From Plecoglossus altivelis (lineage: Eukaryota; Chordata; Actinopteri; Osmeriformes; Plecoglossidae): DNA of 64,000 nt. Below, piece after piece: positions 44,721-57,105 of this stretch. Below the pieces are notes generated by a model that saw only the letters and a program-made list of their open reading frames with translations, had not been told where the DNA came from and did no database searches. The DNA is taken from the NCBI GenBank assembly GCA_036571765.1, contig BROE01000004.1, forward strand, positions 4,308,453 to 4,372,452, in the 5' to 3' direction. Every line of letters starts with the position of its first letter. Position 1 is the stretch's first letter. Position numbers and translations under genes: made by a program.

Positions 44721-46525
44721 GCATTGAGGAGGAGTGTGCCCCGGCATGTTAATCTCCTGCAGTGCATGTGTGTAAATCAGGGTCCAGCTACAGAGTGTGT
44801 TCATCCATAAACATGGTGTCTGTGCCCAGCTCACCCACTCTAGTGCTCTTTTCCCTCCAGACAGTGTTCTTGTTAACGTCTCCCGCTCAGAAGAGCTGGA
44901 ATATGGACTACGTCACTGCATGAATGGGTCACTGGCAATTCGGGATCTGACTTGTTTATAGAAGGAATTGTGGAATACAGGGAAGAATTCTGGGATGAAC
45001 ACGTACAGTGACTGATCTCTGAGGTAACAAGGATTGATATTGTGCTTGTTTGGACTTGATGTGAATCCAATGCTTTAAAGCAGTTGCTTTTATAAATGGA
45101 TGTAAAGAATATCATTAGCATTATTCGTTATTAGTACTAGAATGACTAATTATAAGCATTATAATTCAGTATATTATAGGATTGTTTTACATACAAAATG
45201 GCAAGGACATACATTTTGTGATTTGACCGGTATATTTGGTAGACAGTGAGAACCTTTTACCTGCGTTTATATAACTGCGTAGACACATTGGAGCAACTTT
45301 TCATTTGCATATTCTTTTTACGAACTAATATAGGCCAATCACCAAGACACTGGAGCCCTAAGCAATAAGCTTTCAGATATAAGGGGAACACCCAACTCTT
45401 CATAGGAATAAAGTCATTAGATAATTGAATTATAATTTGAGATTTAATGAGGTTATTGTTCAAGTCTTAAACCATCATATAAAGAAGTTAAGATGAGTCA
45501 CATCTTTGGTCTTTGTTTATGCGATTGTCAGGAGGTTCATAAAACTGTCGCTAATTGGAGTGTGACTCATAGGGCTGCAGCAGCCTAAAGTGTTTAGCTG
45601 GATTAAAGGCCCCTGACCCATCTCCTACCACGCTGAGTCAGCTTCCCGTTGACATTCCCTACTTCCTGTTTCTCCTGTGTCGACGGTACTCCGCAGTGTG
45701 TTCCCTCTCAAAGACGTTCTACCAGAAACAGCCCCTGAACCCTTAAAGCCTCGACGAGGACGTGCTGGACCCCCCGATCAGACAGTCAATAAACCCTAAG
45801 ACACAGCAACACAATGAGCGAGGCCGAAATCAGATGAAAACACTGAGGGGCTCCCCAGCAGGGACAAGAGACAGACTCTTAAAGCTGTACATCGATCAGA
45901 GCAGGACTGACGACCCACGTTTCTTATTAAATTTTGCGAGGGGACCCTCCCTGCAGGCCTAACTATGGACATATAGCACACATCTCCAGACATCAGCAGA
46001 TACAAAATGTGCTTAGATGGACTCTGTGTTGAGCTGTGTGGGTCCTTTAAATGAGTTATTGCGAAGCTGACCATGGCTAGTCCCAGGTCCTCTGGGCTGG
46101 TGGGAGACGTTATTACAAATAATTACCTTCCCTTTGTTTGTGCCTCACTGACTTAGCCAGCTCTGTAAGAGGTTAGGAAACTCACATGAGCAATACAGAC
46201 TGAGACTTGGTCCTACCTATAGAATCCTTACCTTCCTTTTACTTTAATTTCAGCCGGTATTTCTATCGGGTGTGAGTCACAAGGCTTTGCAACTTTGAAG
46301 GCCGGCTTTCATTTCTTAAGCTTGTATGTACTGCTTGGAGAAAACCTTGGTTGTTTGGTCTTAAAATAAATGAAAAAAAAATGCCCCCCTCTCCTCCGGT
46401 TTCTGAAAGGACTCTGCTTGTGAGGCAAACAAGCGAGAAGTCCCGCCGAGAGAAACATCACACGCATTTTCTGCCACTTATCACACAAAACTCCCGCTTT
46501 CCCCCCATAAGTGGTTTGTTCCTCG

Positions 46526-46592
46526 TAGCTTAATGGCAGTGTCGTCTCCAAGTCACCGTGACTGTCTCTGGGCGAGCTTCTGGGGTTCGAAC
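46526..46592 (+). mobile_element. Possible tRNA-like relic
   Basis: tagcttaatgg (46526-46536) resembles an A box, and ggttcgaac (46584-46592) is a good B-box core. Spacing of about 58 nt would need a long variable arm, and the acceptor ends do not pair. A decayed tRNA-derived repeat or chance are both possible. Confidence 0.3.
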
Positions 46593-47519
46593 ACAGACAC
46601 ACGCGGGCAACATCTGAAAGATACGTTCACGTTAACACAATTTTGTGTTGTTGTGTCCTGGCGCACAATTTTGATGCTAATTAAAAAATCAAGGCTGCAG
46701 AGACCTAAAAATAGCGGAATCTACAAGAGGGCCATCAATTAAAATCACCCCTAGGGGACGGCTATTACATTTCTCAAGAGTACTTTTTTCGCTGGATGTG
46801 CAACACAAAAGCAAACTAATGAAGTGCAGGCAGCCCACAGCCAGACAGGAGAGTATCAGACTAACACTGTCAGTGATCATACTTCCTCAGACTTAGCATG
46901 AACACCTCCAGCTCCACAAAGGAGCCATCTCTTCCAATGCACATCGATGAACCGTGTGCTTATCAGATGAGAAGAATTCATGCAATGGCGTCAACAGTTA
47001 ACGTCCGAATAACGAATAACGTTCTCATTAAAGCCAGAGCTATGCAACTCAAAAGGACAGAAAATGCCATTGAAGTGTCTTAGATAACACATCACTTCTT
47101 TTTACTCTCATCATCAGTTGACAAGATCATTTATAAAAGGATGTGTCCGACCAGACGCACAAATATTCCGTCCAGCTGTAAATGTTCCTTTCAGAACTCA
47201 GTACATACCATAATAACCATTGGCCACCTCAAATCCCGGGACCGCCTAACTGTTCAACAGACTCGATCACACAGGAAGTCACCTGTTGAACCCCCTCTTG
47301 TTTAACCCCCCGGGTGCAGCAAACACACAGTCAGGGAGACATGCAAAGTGAGGACTCCATTGTCCAACCAGGCAAGCGCACTCGCTTCTCCCTCCATTCC
47401 AACAGCAGCTCCGTTCTCCAACCCCAGCTCATGTCAGTATCGATGAACAGGTACAGGGGCTGCACGCCACAAAGGCACCTGGGGAGAGCGATGAGACCAG
47501 GAGGCAAACAGAGAGTCCT

Positions 47520-47940
47520 GAGAAAGACCGATAAAGAGAGGGAGGGAGACAGAGAGAGAGAGAGAACCTGGGAGAAAAAGATAGACACAGAGAACCGAGA
47601 AAGATGGATAGAAACAGAAAGACAGACAGAGAAAGATAGACAGCGAGGACTGTGGCAGTACCACATCACCAAACTGTACTGACAAGCACTGTGTGACTGA
47701 CAGGAGTGAATGACAGATTGAGAAGTCTTAGATGTCAGATGAAAGACACTCTTTTTCCTTTGGTAACCCCAGCCTAGCTTGTCTGGGATGCACAAGCAAA
47801 GGAGAGAGGAGAGAGGAGAGAGGAAGAGAGACAGGCACACAGTGAGAAGAGGAGGGGAGAGGAAAGCAGGAGAGGAGGAGAGACGTGAGGGGGGAGGAGA
47901 GGGGAGGGGAGGAGTGGGGTAAAGAGGAGGGGAGAAGAAC
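47520..47940. repeat. GA-rich low-complexity region
   Basis: gagagag and agacagag units at 47520-47650 and gagaggagag/ggggagg units at 47800-47940, with unique sequence between. Confidence 0.85.
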
Positions 47941-48329
47941 CTGCGTACTCAGTCATGGAAGGAGTAATATGCTAAACGCGGGTCAAAAGGTTTATCGCTG
48001 GCTGATGATGTAACTAATGGAAAAGTGTGGGTTGAAAGTGCTCACGTCACAGGGCGGTGGGTTCTCCTTGTTGGCTTTCAGCCTGTGATGCTTACCAGGC
48101 AGGGGAGCAGACAAGGCCAGACGCCGCCTCTATTTCAACGCATATCGATAGAGTTGCTGAGAGCGAGAATAGATGGCCCCAGACCACTGCAACAGGACTT
48201 TGCCCTTGTTTAATGGCCTGGTAGAACGTACAGGACAGATTTACTTAAACTGCTGGCTTGCAGGAAAGCTAGGTACTGTCAAGGTCCTCACAAACAAGTC
48301 TAAGAGCAAGCCAACAGTCTTAGAGGAGC

Positions 48330-48375
48330 GGTGTGTGTGTGTGTGAGCGCACGTGTGTGTGTGTGTGTGTGTAAG
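48330..48375. repeat. TG microsatellite
   Basis: TG run with a gagcgcacg interruption. Confidence 0.92.
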
Positions 48376-48856
48376 GTGGTGGGGGTGATGGGTGAAACCA
48401 TGATCGAAGTGCACTGATGTGAGTCACCGGCACTCGTCAATTCAAGGGGTGAAACGGAGCAATCAATGACAAATCAATAAAAACAATAACAGTTTGGCCG
48501 TTCGGTTTGATGAATGCCAACAAACACGTCCCTTTATGGGGTCCAGGTACGGTAGAAAGACGAAGTGCTTCTAGTAATGTGTATTGATACGGCATCATAA
48601 TAAAAGCTTTTTAACAAGATTAACATTCATTGGGGAGTGGCTAGGATGAATTGGATGTGTAGCGATAAGACTAGTACGTCTCTCAAACCTTACACACATA
48701 AAGCGCAGATCCTACACCGCCAAATAAACCCAACCCTTTAGGTCAGCGTTGCCTTGCCTTCTTCAATCTCCAATCTCACGAACTTTAGTATGTTGAAGGG
48801 TTTAATATGTTGGCAAAGTGATTGTGTCTAGTAAAATAGCGCAGTTCGGTACTTAC

Positions 48857-49031
48857 AGTAGACATCCACCCTGATGGACTTGATGGCGGGCGAGCCCAGA
48901 CCATTCTCGGCCTTGCAGTAGTAGCGTCCTCCCTGGTGCCTCTGAATCTTGGCGATGTTCAGCGTCTCGTTGAACACGCTCGAGTCCTGGAAGCGGTCCG
49001 ACACGCTGCCAGCCGTCTTAGTCCATCGGAT
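48857..49031 (-). CDS. mdga2: mdga2 exon, second half of Ig1
   Basis: This 175-bp exon opens in phase 0 after gtctcacag and ends in phase 1 at TACT|gtaagt. It encodes 58 residues beginning IRWTKTAGSVSDRF. Visible Ig1 landmarks are the core tryptophan (IRW), a probable N-glycosylation sequon (VFNETL), the GGRYYCKAENG motif with the second Ig1 cysteine, and the closing strand GSPAIKSIRVDVY. The fit with the preceding exon (HPRPQ then IRWTK) reproduces the family sequence without a gap. The reading frame is open across the exon. It is flanked by a 6.5 kb intron upstream and a 13.6 kb intron downstream. Ig1 and Ig2 are the part of MDGA proteins known to contact neuroligin. Confidence 0.96.
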
Positions 49032-52000
49032 CTGTGAGACGGAAACAGCGACGGTTTATTCATTTCACGAAATCGTTGATAATATTGTGGTTGTGATGGT
49101 TTGTTGTACAAGATAGCGGGTTGCGATAAAACCTCGACTTACAATGTTGTTTTCATCCAGAGTAAAAACTGTTTCTCCTTAAATTTCTAACCAAATGCGA
49201 TTGTTCTAAAATACCTTTGTGCTTGCTTTCGGTAAGGGTGTTTTGGTAAAGCAGCTTCTGGCGGAGATAAACACTCGGGCTTTTTTCTCTTCCAGGAGTG
49301 AAAACATTTTCCTTCGAGTTCTAAGCAAACTGACCCTTAGTTCGCCTTCTGAGCGTCAACGCCTCGCTACAACTGATGAAACACCCTTGGCCTGCCCAAT
49401 GCAGGCGGTAATGAAAGGTGAATTACTTTAGGGTTGTAATTGACTCTCCATCATGCCTCCCTCTCCTGTCCACTGGCCTCATTAGACTGCAGACAGGTGC
49501 TGTGCAGGCCTCTGCCCCTGGATGACAGAGATAGAACCCCGGGTCCTGATTGGCCGATTCCTTTCTCATCCTAAACTTACAGATAGACTAAAATTTTGCC
49601 TCCAGAGCCCTCTGTCCAGGCAAGGGGACAGAATCACATTGGAATTCGATATCTCCACACTGGAGTGGCGATAGCATCGCGCGGGATACTGATAGCGTTT
49701 GATTTGATGGAGATAGCATCGGATGGAATGAGAGTATCATCACACAGGAATGAACTGCGGGTTCTGGCAGAGATAGCTGTTGTATTGGATGCAGGCCTTA
49801 TCCATGTTTAGATACAACCTTGGGCTATATTTGCACAGTGGAAGTTAAAGGGTTGTGGTCAACTACGAGGCGGAGGGGGACAGGAGAGGGAGGAGCCGTG
49901 TGGCATCCACAGACAGCATCTTTATCAGGAGGCTTGAACTGCTCCGACTGAAAGACCAGCGAGGAGATTTCAGAGCCAACGCTGGGTTTATTATTAGTGT
50001 GTCAAAGCCCTTCTCTTTCCTCGGGGTGTTGTTAAGAGAGGTGAGGAGAAACCAACTTCCCTGACACTGTATTCAGACAGGAACAGCCAAGTCCCAGACT
50101 CAATCCTGCAGATTCCCTGTATCGACCTCCAGACTGAGTCTAAGAGCCTATATGTTGGTGTCAAACGTAAGTGCTTTAGGTGCTTGTTTGGAAGGAAAAC
50201 AGAAAATGAATGTTCACTTCCCCCTGGTTCATCAGTAAGACCTTTTAAATCCCTATAGGACAGAATCAGTTCAACTAAACACCCTCTGAAGTTAGATAAG
50301 TTACCAGAATGAATTAGATTCAAAGTTTTGGGAATCGCTGCCATTTTTCTTCAGTGCTCCAAGTACCCCTGCAAGTACAAAGAGAGCTGGCTTATATCGC
50401 GACCTCAGCAGAATTGAATATTCTCCCAGCTTATATACTCCATTCATTTTTTGGATTCCTTTTGTGTGAAGAGCTTTGAGTTTCCAGCAAAGCATAGTAT
50501 CAATAAGTGCATTGTTAGAGTGACACTAAGAAGTGGGTATTCAAATACCCTCTGCGCTTTCAAAGAGGAAGAGCTTCTGTTTGTTTCACATGGCTGTGGA
50601 GCACATTATCTGTGTGCTTTAAACTTCCTCGGAGCCCTGAAGTCATTTTACTCTGCGATCTTTCTGTTTCGTTTCTGATGCGTCTACTTCTTCCAGAGGA
50701 AAAGTGAAACGATCCCTGATGGAAACAGTTTGACCGTTTCTTATTTGAAGGGGAAGGGAGCAAGGAACTAACAGCTATGATCATGTCTACATCAAATCGT
50801 TTCACAGGACTTTCAAACATTTTGTTGAAATTACCGTGCACACTTTTTCCAATCTAAGTTAAGGAGTATGGGGCTCCGACATATACTTAGGGGAAAGTAT
50901 CCATTACTACTGCTAGCTGTTGGTCTCCACATTCTGCATTGATACGAAAAGCCACGATAGGCAAGCAGCGCATTTGCAAGGAATCTTTTCGACACTGACA
51001 ATTTTGAATATCACCCTCATACAGTATATGGACATAATCAGAAATGTCTCTATGGTCAGTAATATCATGCTAGACATCGCTAACTCCCTGTCTCATCCAC
51101 AACATAACTTTTTTCTGTAGAAAAAACCCCCAAACCTTTTTGAATATATTTTTTTAAACTTCAAACCTTAAATAATTCAAATCAAACTTCAAAACAAACC
51201 AAAAAACAACCTTTCAAAATTTATTTTTCAAAATGATTTTTTCAACCTTTCAAAACATAGAGATACTTAACACCTTGGAAAGAAACCATTCTTCGTGTGT
51301 ATTTGGTTTAGGGTTAGTACAAAAAGTTGCCTACACTGTTGGCTCCAAGATAACATTTCGCATGTCTGCTCAAGACAAGCATAAAAAAAACGTGTAACCG
51401 TTTAGTTTCCAGGGAAAAGGAAAAACCATTCTGCCATTCCTCCAAAGTATATGGCATGCTGATACAAAGATCAACATTTGCTCACAAGAAAACGTGTACC
51501 TCTGCTACCTCTACCACCCATCCAACCGGAATCCCAGCAGCGTTTGACAATATGCGTGGGGTGACAGCAAAGAGAGAGCTAATTGATATGCGCTCGGTGG
51601 CAGTTGTGATGCCCAGATTATATGCCAGAGCACGCATCCCCACTAAATCTCCAACAACGCCTGCTGTGACGCCCCCTCTCCTAACTTCCAACTGGTTTCT
51701 AATTGCCAGCCCATCTTTGTGCTCCGACGCAGAGGGGGTCTTCGAAGCTTGCCTGTGCAACCGAATGTGGCCAGGCATGGGAATCAAGCGTTCAAAGCCA
51801 GCTGAGTTGTCCAAATCACAGACTGTCAATAGACTCCACAGGTCTGAATCAATCAGACACACAAACACTCCAAGTTGCATGATGTAATACCATTAAAGAA
51901 ACGTATTCAGGTCCAACAAAATTAAAATGTTCAACAGCTACTCCAGCTGTCTTAACTACCACGACAACACACAAACAAATTTTAAATCCACCGAGGGCTC

Positions 52001-53054
52001 CTGGAACAAGCACATCTTACGCTGTGAGAAAAGCAAATTTAGATAGTGACAGAGCTTGACACCAAGGAGAAGTGACAACAGAATATCCGCGTGAAATTCC
52101 CGCTTTCGAAAGATGACTCATGTTTCAGCGATCATAGTAAATAAATGAATCATCAGCAGATCAGCTCATCTTCATCCCTTACCAAGCTGCAGCAAGGAAC
52201 GTGAGGAACCTAGCGGATACACCGGAGGTCTTGTACCTGATGGCCCTCTGGTCCAGAGACAGTCTCTCTGCAACCCCGCATCTGCACCCCTGACCTTGCG
52301 TGGGCATTTCGGAACCTCACTCAGGCTGTGATTGAAACAAAGATAGGGGTGTTTGCTGAGCACTTGTAGCTGGACTTACAGTGGCGTGTTCTCAAACAAG
52401 GAATGTGGGCGAGCAGGCCAGAGGGCAGGCAGGAGAGAGGGTTGAGAGTTATGGGGACATTGTACAGTTGCTAATGTAAACCAGAGCGAGATGTGACCAG
52501 GTGATCTCTGGTTAGAACAGATAGCGTGTGTTCAACTGTGTCATGGGTCAGGGTCATGTTCCAATCACAACGGTGTCCTCCTTACCACGTGATCACATCC
52601 AGAGAGATATAGACAGAGGAGGGATGGAGAAAGAGAGAGAGGAAAAGAGAGAGGCAGAGGGCGAGAGAAGTGATGAAAGGCCAGGCAGGGCACAAAAAAA
52701 AATAGGATGAGCTTGTGAAGAGAATCCACTTAAGGGAGTCAAGCCAGCCTGCTGTCTCTCTCTTATGCCAGACAGCAGACTGGCCACGACGGAGATTTTA
52801 ATCAACACCTCTGAACAGATGCAGCATCTCTCCCCTGGAGAGTCGAGTCTCACAAGTCCTTCCCAATGACCCCTGAACCCCCTGTCACCACGGGGACTGG
52901 ACCTAGCAGTGCCTGACAAGCGAAATCTCTACAGGCATCCCATAATAACAGCTTGAAAAGTGCCAATGCCATGGGCAGCTGGGAAAAGGCCTCATATACA
53001 GTATGGTGGAGACCTGACTGACAGGGACATTTATTTCACCAAGAAGTGGAGTGA

Positions 53055-53225
53055 AGCGTGTGTACGTGTGTGCGTGTGTGTGTATGTGTGTGCGTACGTG
53101 TATGTGTGTGCGCGTTTATGGGTATGTATGTGAGTGTGTCGGTATGTGTATGCGGGTATGTGTATGTGTGCGCGTGTGTGTGTGCGGGCATGTGTATATA
53201 TGTGTGTGTGTATGTGTGCAGGGGT
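53055..53225. repeat. TG-rich microsatellite with CG and TA steps
   Basis: tgtgtgcgtg and tgtatgtgtg units over about 170 bp. Confidence 0.92.
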
Positions 53226-54419
53226 GTTGGGGTCTTATTATTGGAAAGAGCATGTTTCCTGGTGTGTGGTCAGGCAGTCATGTGACCTACTATGAGAAAG
53301 CTGCCGTCTGGTTGGACAGAATCCAGAGTTTCCATCAGTGGAAGAGCCTGAGGGCAGTCTGGGTAATTTAAAGAGTGCAGATATTGATAGACATGAAAAG
53401 AATTAAACGTCTGAAAAATTGCCAACAAAGTCCCTGTTTAGGCTACAAATGGCCTCTGTGCAATCTCTGCTGGTGCTATAAATACCCAATCACGTGCTGT
53501 ACCAGAGAATGCCATTTTTTGATGAGCCACAGAATAGTTCAGATCGAACTTGAGAAATTATATCATGCACTAAAATGTATTTGATTACTGTAATTAGATT
53601 TTAGTTGTGAGGTTAATGAGAAAAGAATGTGCTTTGCAGTTATATCGCAGTGGTCATTCGTATGAGTTACATGAGAGTTTTCCACCCCTCTAATCAAAAC
53701 TTCTGTCTGATTAAAAGTACAGAGCAACCTTTGCACTGAGTAATTTCTGACTCGATCTCAGATATTCTCTTGGAAGATGGAAGAGTTCGAACAAATTAGA
53801 AGGAGGGCGAATTCACAGAACCCTGCAAATAAGAGACGGACAAAAAACAAAGGCTTGACTAGCCTGAAACTATGAACTTCAAGATTAAATTTTAATTCAA
53901 ATGAGAAGTTCAGACATATTTTCTACGACTTAAAAAAGCCTGTTCTCGATGAGATTCGACACTAGGTTTTATCAACCTCACAAATTAAGACTAAGGTCTA
54001 CCTTAACACCCTCCCACACCTCCCCCACCACCTCCACACCATCTCCCCCACCACCTCCACACCCCTCCAACAAGAGCCTCCCCTGTTCTCTCCACCTCGG
54101 CCCCAGCCCACCCCACCCCTCCCAGCACCAACAGTGACAAAACTGATCCGTCCTTAAACCCACGGAGACCCGAACCCCTCCGAGTCTTCCATGGGATGAG
54201 AGAGGGACCCATAATGACTCCTTTTCAAAGGAAATCCTGCTTCTCCTGCAACACAGCCATGTCAGCCCTTTGATGTTCTCCTCTCCCCCTCGCTTGCTTC
54301 TTTCCTCAAATTCTAATTAAGCAGAAAAGACACAAAAGTCGGGAGTCGGAACCCTGAGCGGTGGCTGGAAATGAATGGCATGTTGGGAGAGCATGGCTAA
54401 TTTAAGAGGCCTCACCTTT

Positions 54420-55110
54420 TCAATTGAAATATAAAAATCAATAGCCTTGCCGCATCAGCTCTCAGAAAGGAAGTGTACAAACTAATAGGCTGTGTATCGA
54501 TCAAAAGCCAAATTAAATATTAATTAATGTAAATGGAAACAATCCTGTCCCATGATACCGCTGCGTTCCGTTTAATTTCTCTAATCAAGCAAATTGGATT
54601 TGACGTCGGACAAATGTTCCAAAGGTTATGGTGTACACTTCCCACTGATTAATACCACAGACAAATGTGATTGTTAACTGATCCGCGCCAGTCTTGACAC
54701 GCAAGCAGCCTGTGTCAAGTCACCCCGCATCTACGTGTCTGGGGAAGTTGTTCTCCACAGTGAAGCACTGCGTGTCCGTCGCGTCATTCCGGAGAATAGG
54801 GGATGGAGGCCAGTCAAGGGCCAATCAAAACCTTTCTCCCCTCAGAGCATTTTAATTGGTTCAAACAAGAGACCTAAATTAAATGTAGAGCTCAGAGGAA
54901 AGCTCCTTGCTAGGTTGTTCGGCCACTATCTTCTCCCTAGTGGATTCATAAACCTAGCACGTTTTCTCAATAGCTCTTTTTCCTTTGGCAAGACACATTG
55001 GCCGCTTTGTGTTCAGTCTCATTAGCACCGCCAGCTTTAATTATGAATATGCAGGTGCACAATGCAATATGGACCATCAATAATTGACGGATTAAACTTT
55101 TAAGCCGGGT
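54420..55110. promoter_or_regulatory. Candidate conserved non-coding element(s)
   Basis: Repeat-free sequence unusually dense in motifs typical of developmental enhancers: aattaaatattaattaatg near 54510, tgtaaatggaaacaat, attgttaactgat, and at 55035-55100 ttaattatgaatatgcaggtg followed by caataattga. It lies within about 0.5-1 kb of the Ig1a exon. This is inferred from composition only; no alignment was possible. Confidence 0.35.
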
Positions 55111-55389
55111 TGGTGGGAAGGTATTTGGAGTGCCGCTTTGCAATGCTGATGTAGAACAACGCTGAAGAGAGTAAGAGGAAAAATGAAGTGAAGTTCACAT
55201 CTACATGGGTTAACTCCTAAAGCTAGTGGTGAAACCAATGTGACATTTCGCTCTATGATTCTCCAAGAGGACGCTGAGACTAAGACATTTAGGATATATT
55301 CCTCATCAGTACAGCTAGCGATGCGGATGGTATCGCCCAGGGGTATGGCAGATGAAAAGTTGTAGGTTAAATAAACACATTTACGTTAT

Positions 55390-55525
55390 GCTAACCTAAC
55401 ATGTTATCATTGTTAGCGGTTCTTAGCCGAACATGTTCATATTGTATGCGGTTTGATCATATGTTAGCTGTTTAGCATTCATATCTTAGCGGTTGCTTTG
55501 CATTCATGTTTGAGCGGTTTCACCT
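55390..55525. repeat. Degenerate ~32-bp repeat adjoining the Ig1a donor
   Basis: Three to four diverged units share a catgtt/catatt start and a gcggtttt core (near 55418, 55451, 55493 and 55513). The last unit overlaps the splice donor of the exon ending at 55524. Confidence 0.5.
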
Positions 55526-55663
55526 GAGGCCGTGGGTGTCCAGTGACCAGGCAGGTGAGCTCCAAGGTCTCCCCCTCCCGGATGGTGTACACTCTCTCCG
55601 TGTGGCGCTCCTCCTCCACGTTACAGGCGTGGCCAGAGTGCACGATACGAACAGTAGGGGGCG
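55524..55663 (-). CDS. mdga2: mdga2 exon, first half of Ig1
   Basis: This 140-bp internal exon encodes 47 residues, starting (with the split Ala codon) APPTVRIVHSG and ending TCLVTGHPRPQ. It includes the ERVYTIREGETLEL strand and the first Ig1 cysteine (LTC). The acceptor is ttttcacag just above 55663 (phase 1) and the donor is CAG|gtgaaa just below 55524 (phase 0). In the family this follows immediately after the signal-peptide exon, so the residues sit close to the mature N-terminus in the neuroligin-contacting part of the ectodomain. The extra NVEEER segment before Ig1 is typical of MDGA proteins. The donor is not a strong consensus (gtgaaa) and sits at the end of a degenerate repeat (55390-55525). 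Confidence 0.96.
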
Positions 55664-56914
55664 CTGTGAAAAAGAAGAGGTAAAAATCAGTACGTTTCAA
55701 AATCAAAACATATTTCTTTTATTTATTTCTTCATGTTTCTACCATGCAATGTCACAGAGGCATTTGTTTGACTGTGTCATGGACGACTGCACTTTTGTAG
55801 ATGTAAGATGACTTTTGATGCAGTCTTGGAGAAAGAAAAACTGCTTCTCAGATGAGATTTTCTGACACACTTTTTACTACAGGAACTTACATCGGCCACG
55901 TTATAAATGGACTTTAAAGAAAGTGATATCGTGCGAAATGATGCGGTCTCTCATTTGTCATCTGCCCGGTGCATCATCATCCACCAGCATCGACCCTCCC
56001 CCTGATTCACAAGAGGTGAATCCCAATTGATCCTGATCCCATCAGCTGAGACTCTGACAGCCAGGTTATCAGTCAAGGCAGAGCAGCAGCACCGCTGAGG
56101 AAAGCCAGGTGCTTTTCATTCATCGATTCCTGCCATCCTGATGCAACCGTCGCCCCGAATGCACCAATGACCCACTCCCTGCTGACATGACGGACTAACG
56201 CTTTCCCCAAGGTCACGGTTTATGCACCGCAGACCTGAGCCGCCTGCCGCCATGAGGAGGAACAAGGTCGAAATGAAATTCTGGATCCCAGTTGGTGACG
56301 TTGGTTCCCGTTAAAAAAGGAGACTGAGGTGAGGTCATGGAGAGAACTGCACGGCATAAAACACACCATCATGATCTCTCTTTCTCTCTCCTACGCTGCT
56401 AAGCCACGTTGAACTCTGAACTCCAATCCCCTCCCAGATGTTCGCCACACCTGGTAACTACCGCGCAGGTGTGTGCTGTATTCCTGCTCTCCTCCACTGA
56501 CCCTGTTAAAGGTTATGAGAACCAAAGGTCCCACAGTCAACCCTTGTGTAGCGGATGAAGGCTCAAGGGCAAAGGGGGGGGTCAGCTCAGGTTAAAGTCC
56601 CTCATCCCCTCTCATGCAATCAGGAAGTAGCAGTAGGCGAGACTGAGGATGCGTGAGGCCTACTTGGATAAACTGGTATGTAATTGATGAGAGGTGATAT
56701 GGCAATTCAAGATGAATTTTGGTAGAATTATGGGTGGTGTGGGCGAATAGTACTTTTTTTGACAGCCCCATGTCTTATGTCCTCAGCAGTATATCTATAC
56801 CTAGCTATCCATCCTGGGAGGGGAGTGAGCACAGAAACAGCCGTGCTCCAGGGTGATTAGAGAGCCCCAGTGCATTCTCAACACACATTAACCACTTGTC
56901 CTTGTCCCCTCTCT

Positions 56915-57105
56915 CTATTCTCTCTGTTTCTCTCTCTCACGTTCTCTCTCTCTCGTTTCTTTCCCTCTCTTGTTCTCTTTCTCTCTCTCTCTTGCTCTCT
57001 TTCCCTCTCTCTCTTGCTCTCTTTCCCTCTCTTTCTCTTTACCTTTACCTTTCCCTCTCTCTCTCTTTACCTCCCTCTCTCTTTTTACCTCTCTCTCCGC
57101 ACTCA
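56915..57105. repeat. CT-rich low-complexity tract
   Basis: tctctctctttccctctct units with tttaccttt interruptions. Confidence 0.9.

Larger units (their letters stand above)
35221..48856 (-). other. Intron between Ig1b and Ig2a exons
   Basis: This 13.6 kb intron is the longest in the window. Contents: a CA/CCACA tract at the Ig2a acceptor (35228-35254), TG and CA repeats (35422-35720), unique AT-rich sequence (36000-36360), a GA run (37083-37118), a TG run (37180-37213), a GC-rich patch (37440-37720), CA repeats (38245-38350), a GAGCGA purine repeat (39815-39945), a TG minisatellite (42075-42235), a CA repeat (44640-44720), a tRNA-like relic (46526-46592), GA repeats (47520-47940) and a TG run (48330-48375). 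Between about 42550 and 46500 the sequence is AT-rich and mostly unique. No exon was recognised. Confidence 0.8.
49032..55523 (-). other. Intron splitting Ig1
   Basis: This 6.5 kb intron is comparatively repeat-poor. It contains a region open on both strands (51456-51887) that I cannot assign, an AT-rich degenerate segment (51120-51260), a TG repeat (53055-53225), a C-rich CCACCTCC patch (54005-54120), a candidate conserved block (54420-55110) and a degenerate ~32-bp repeat touching the Ig1a donor (55390-55525). Confidence 0.8.
5009..55663 (-). other. mdga2: mdga2 gene, internal part (nine exons, Ig1-Ig6)
   Basis: Nine minus-strand exons join in phase into about 604 codons encoding six consecutive immunoglobulin domains. 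The match to MDGA2 rather than MDGA1 rests on remembered family sequence: stretches such as [43 protein letters not shown] and NEAGAGRC are MDGA2-like. MDGA2 is a GPI-anchored neuronal cell-surface protein that binds neuroligins through its N-terminal Ig domains and suppresses neurexin-neuroligin synapse formation. Exon phases run 1-0, 0-1, 1-0, 0-1, 1-1, 1-0, 0-1, 1-1, 1-1, so Ig1, Ig2 and Ig4 are each split by a phase-0 intron, whereas Ig3, Ig5 and Ig6 are single phase-1 exons. The start, signal peptide, fibronectin-III-like region, MAM domain and GPI signal lie outside the window. Teleosts often keep two copies (mdga2a/mdga2b); which one this is cannot be decided here. Confidence 0.95.
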
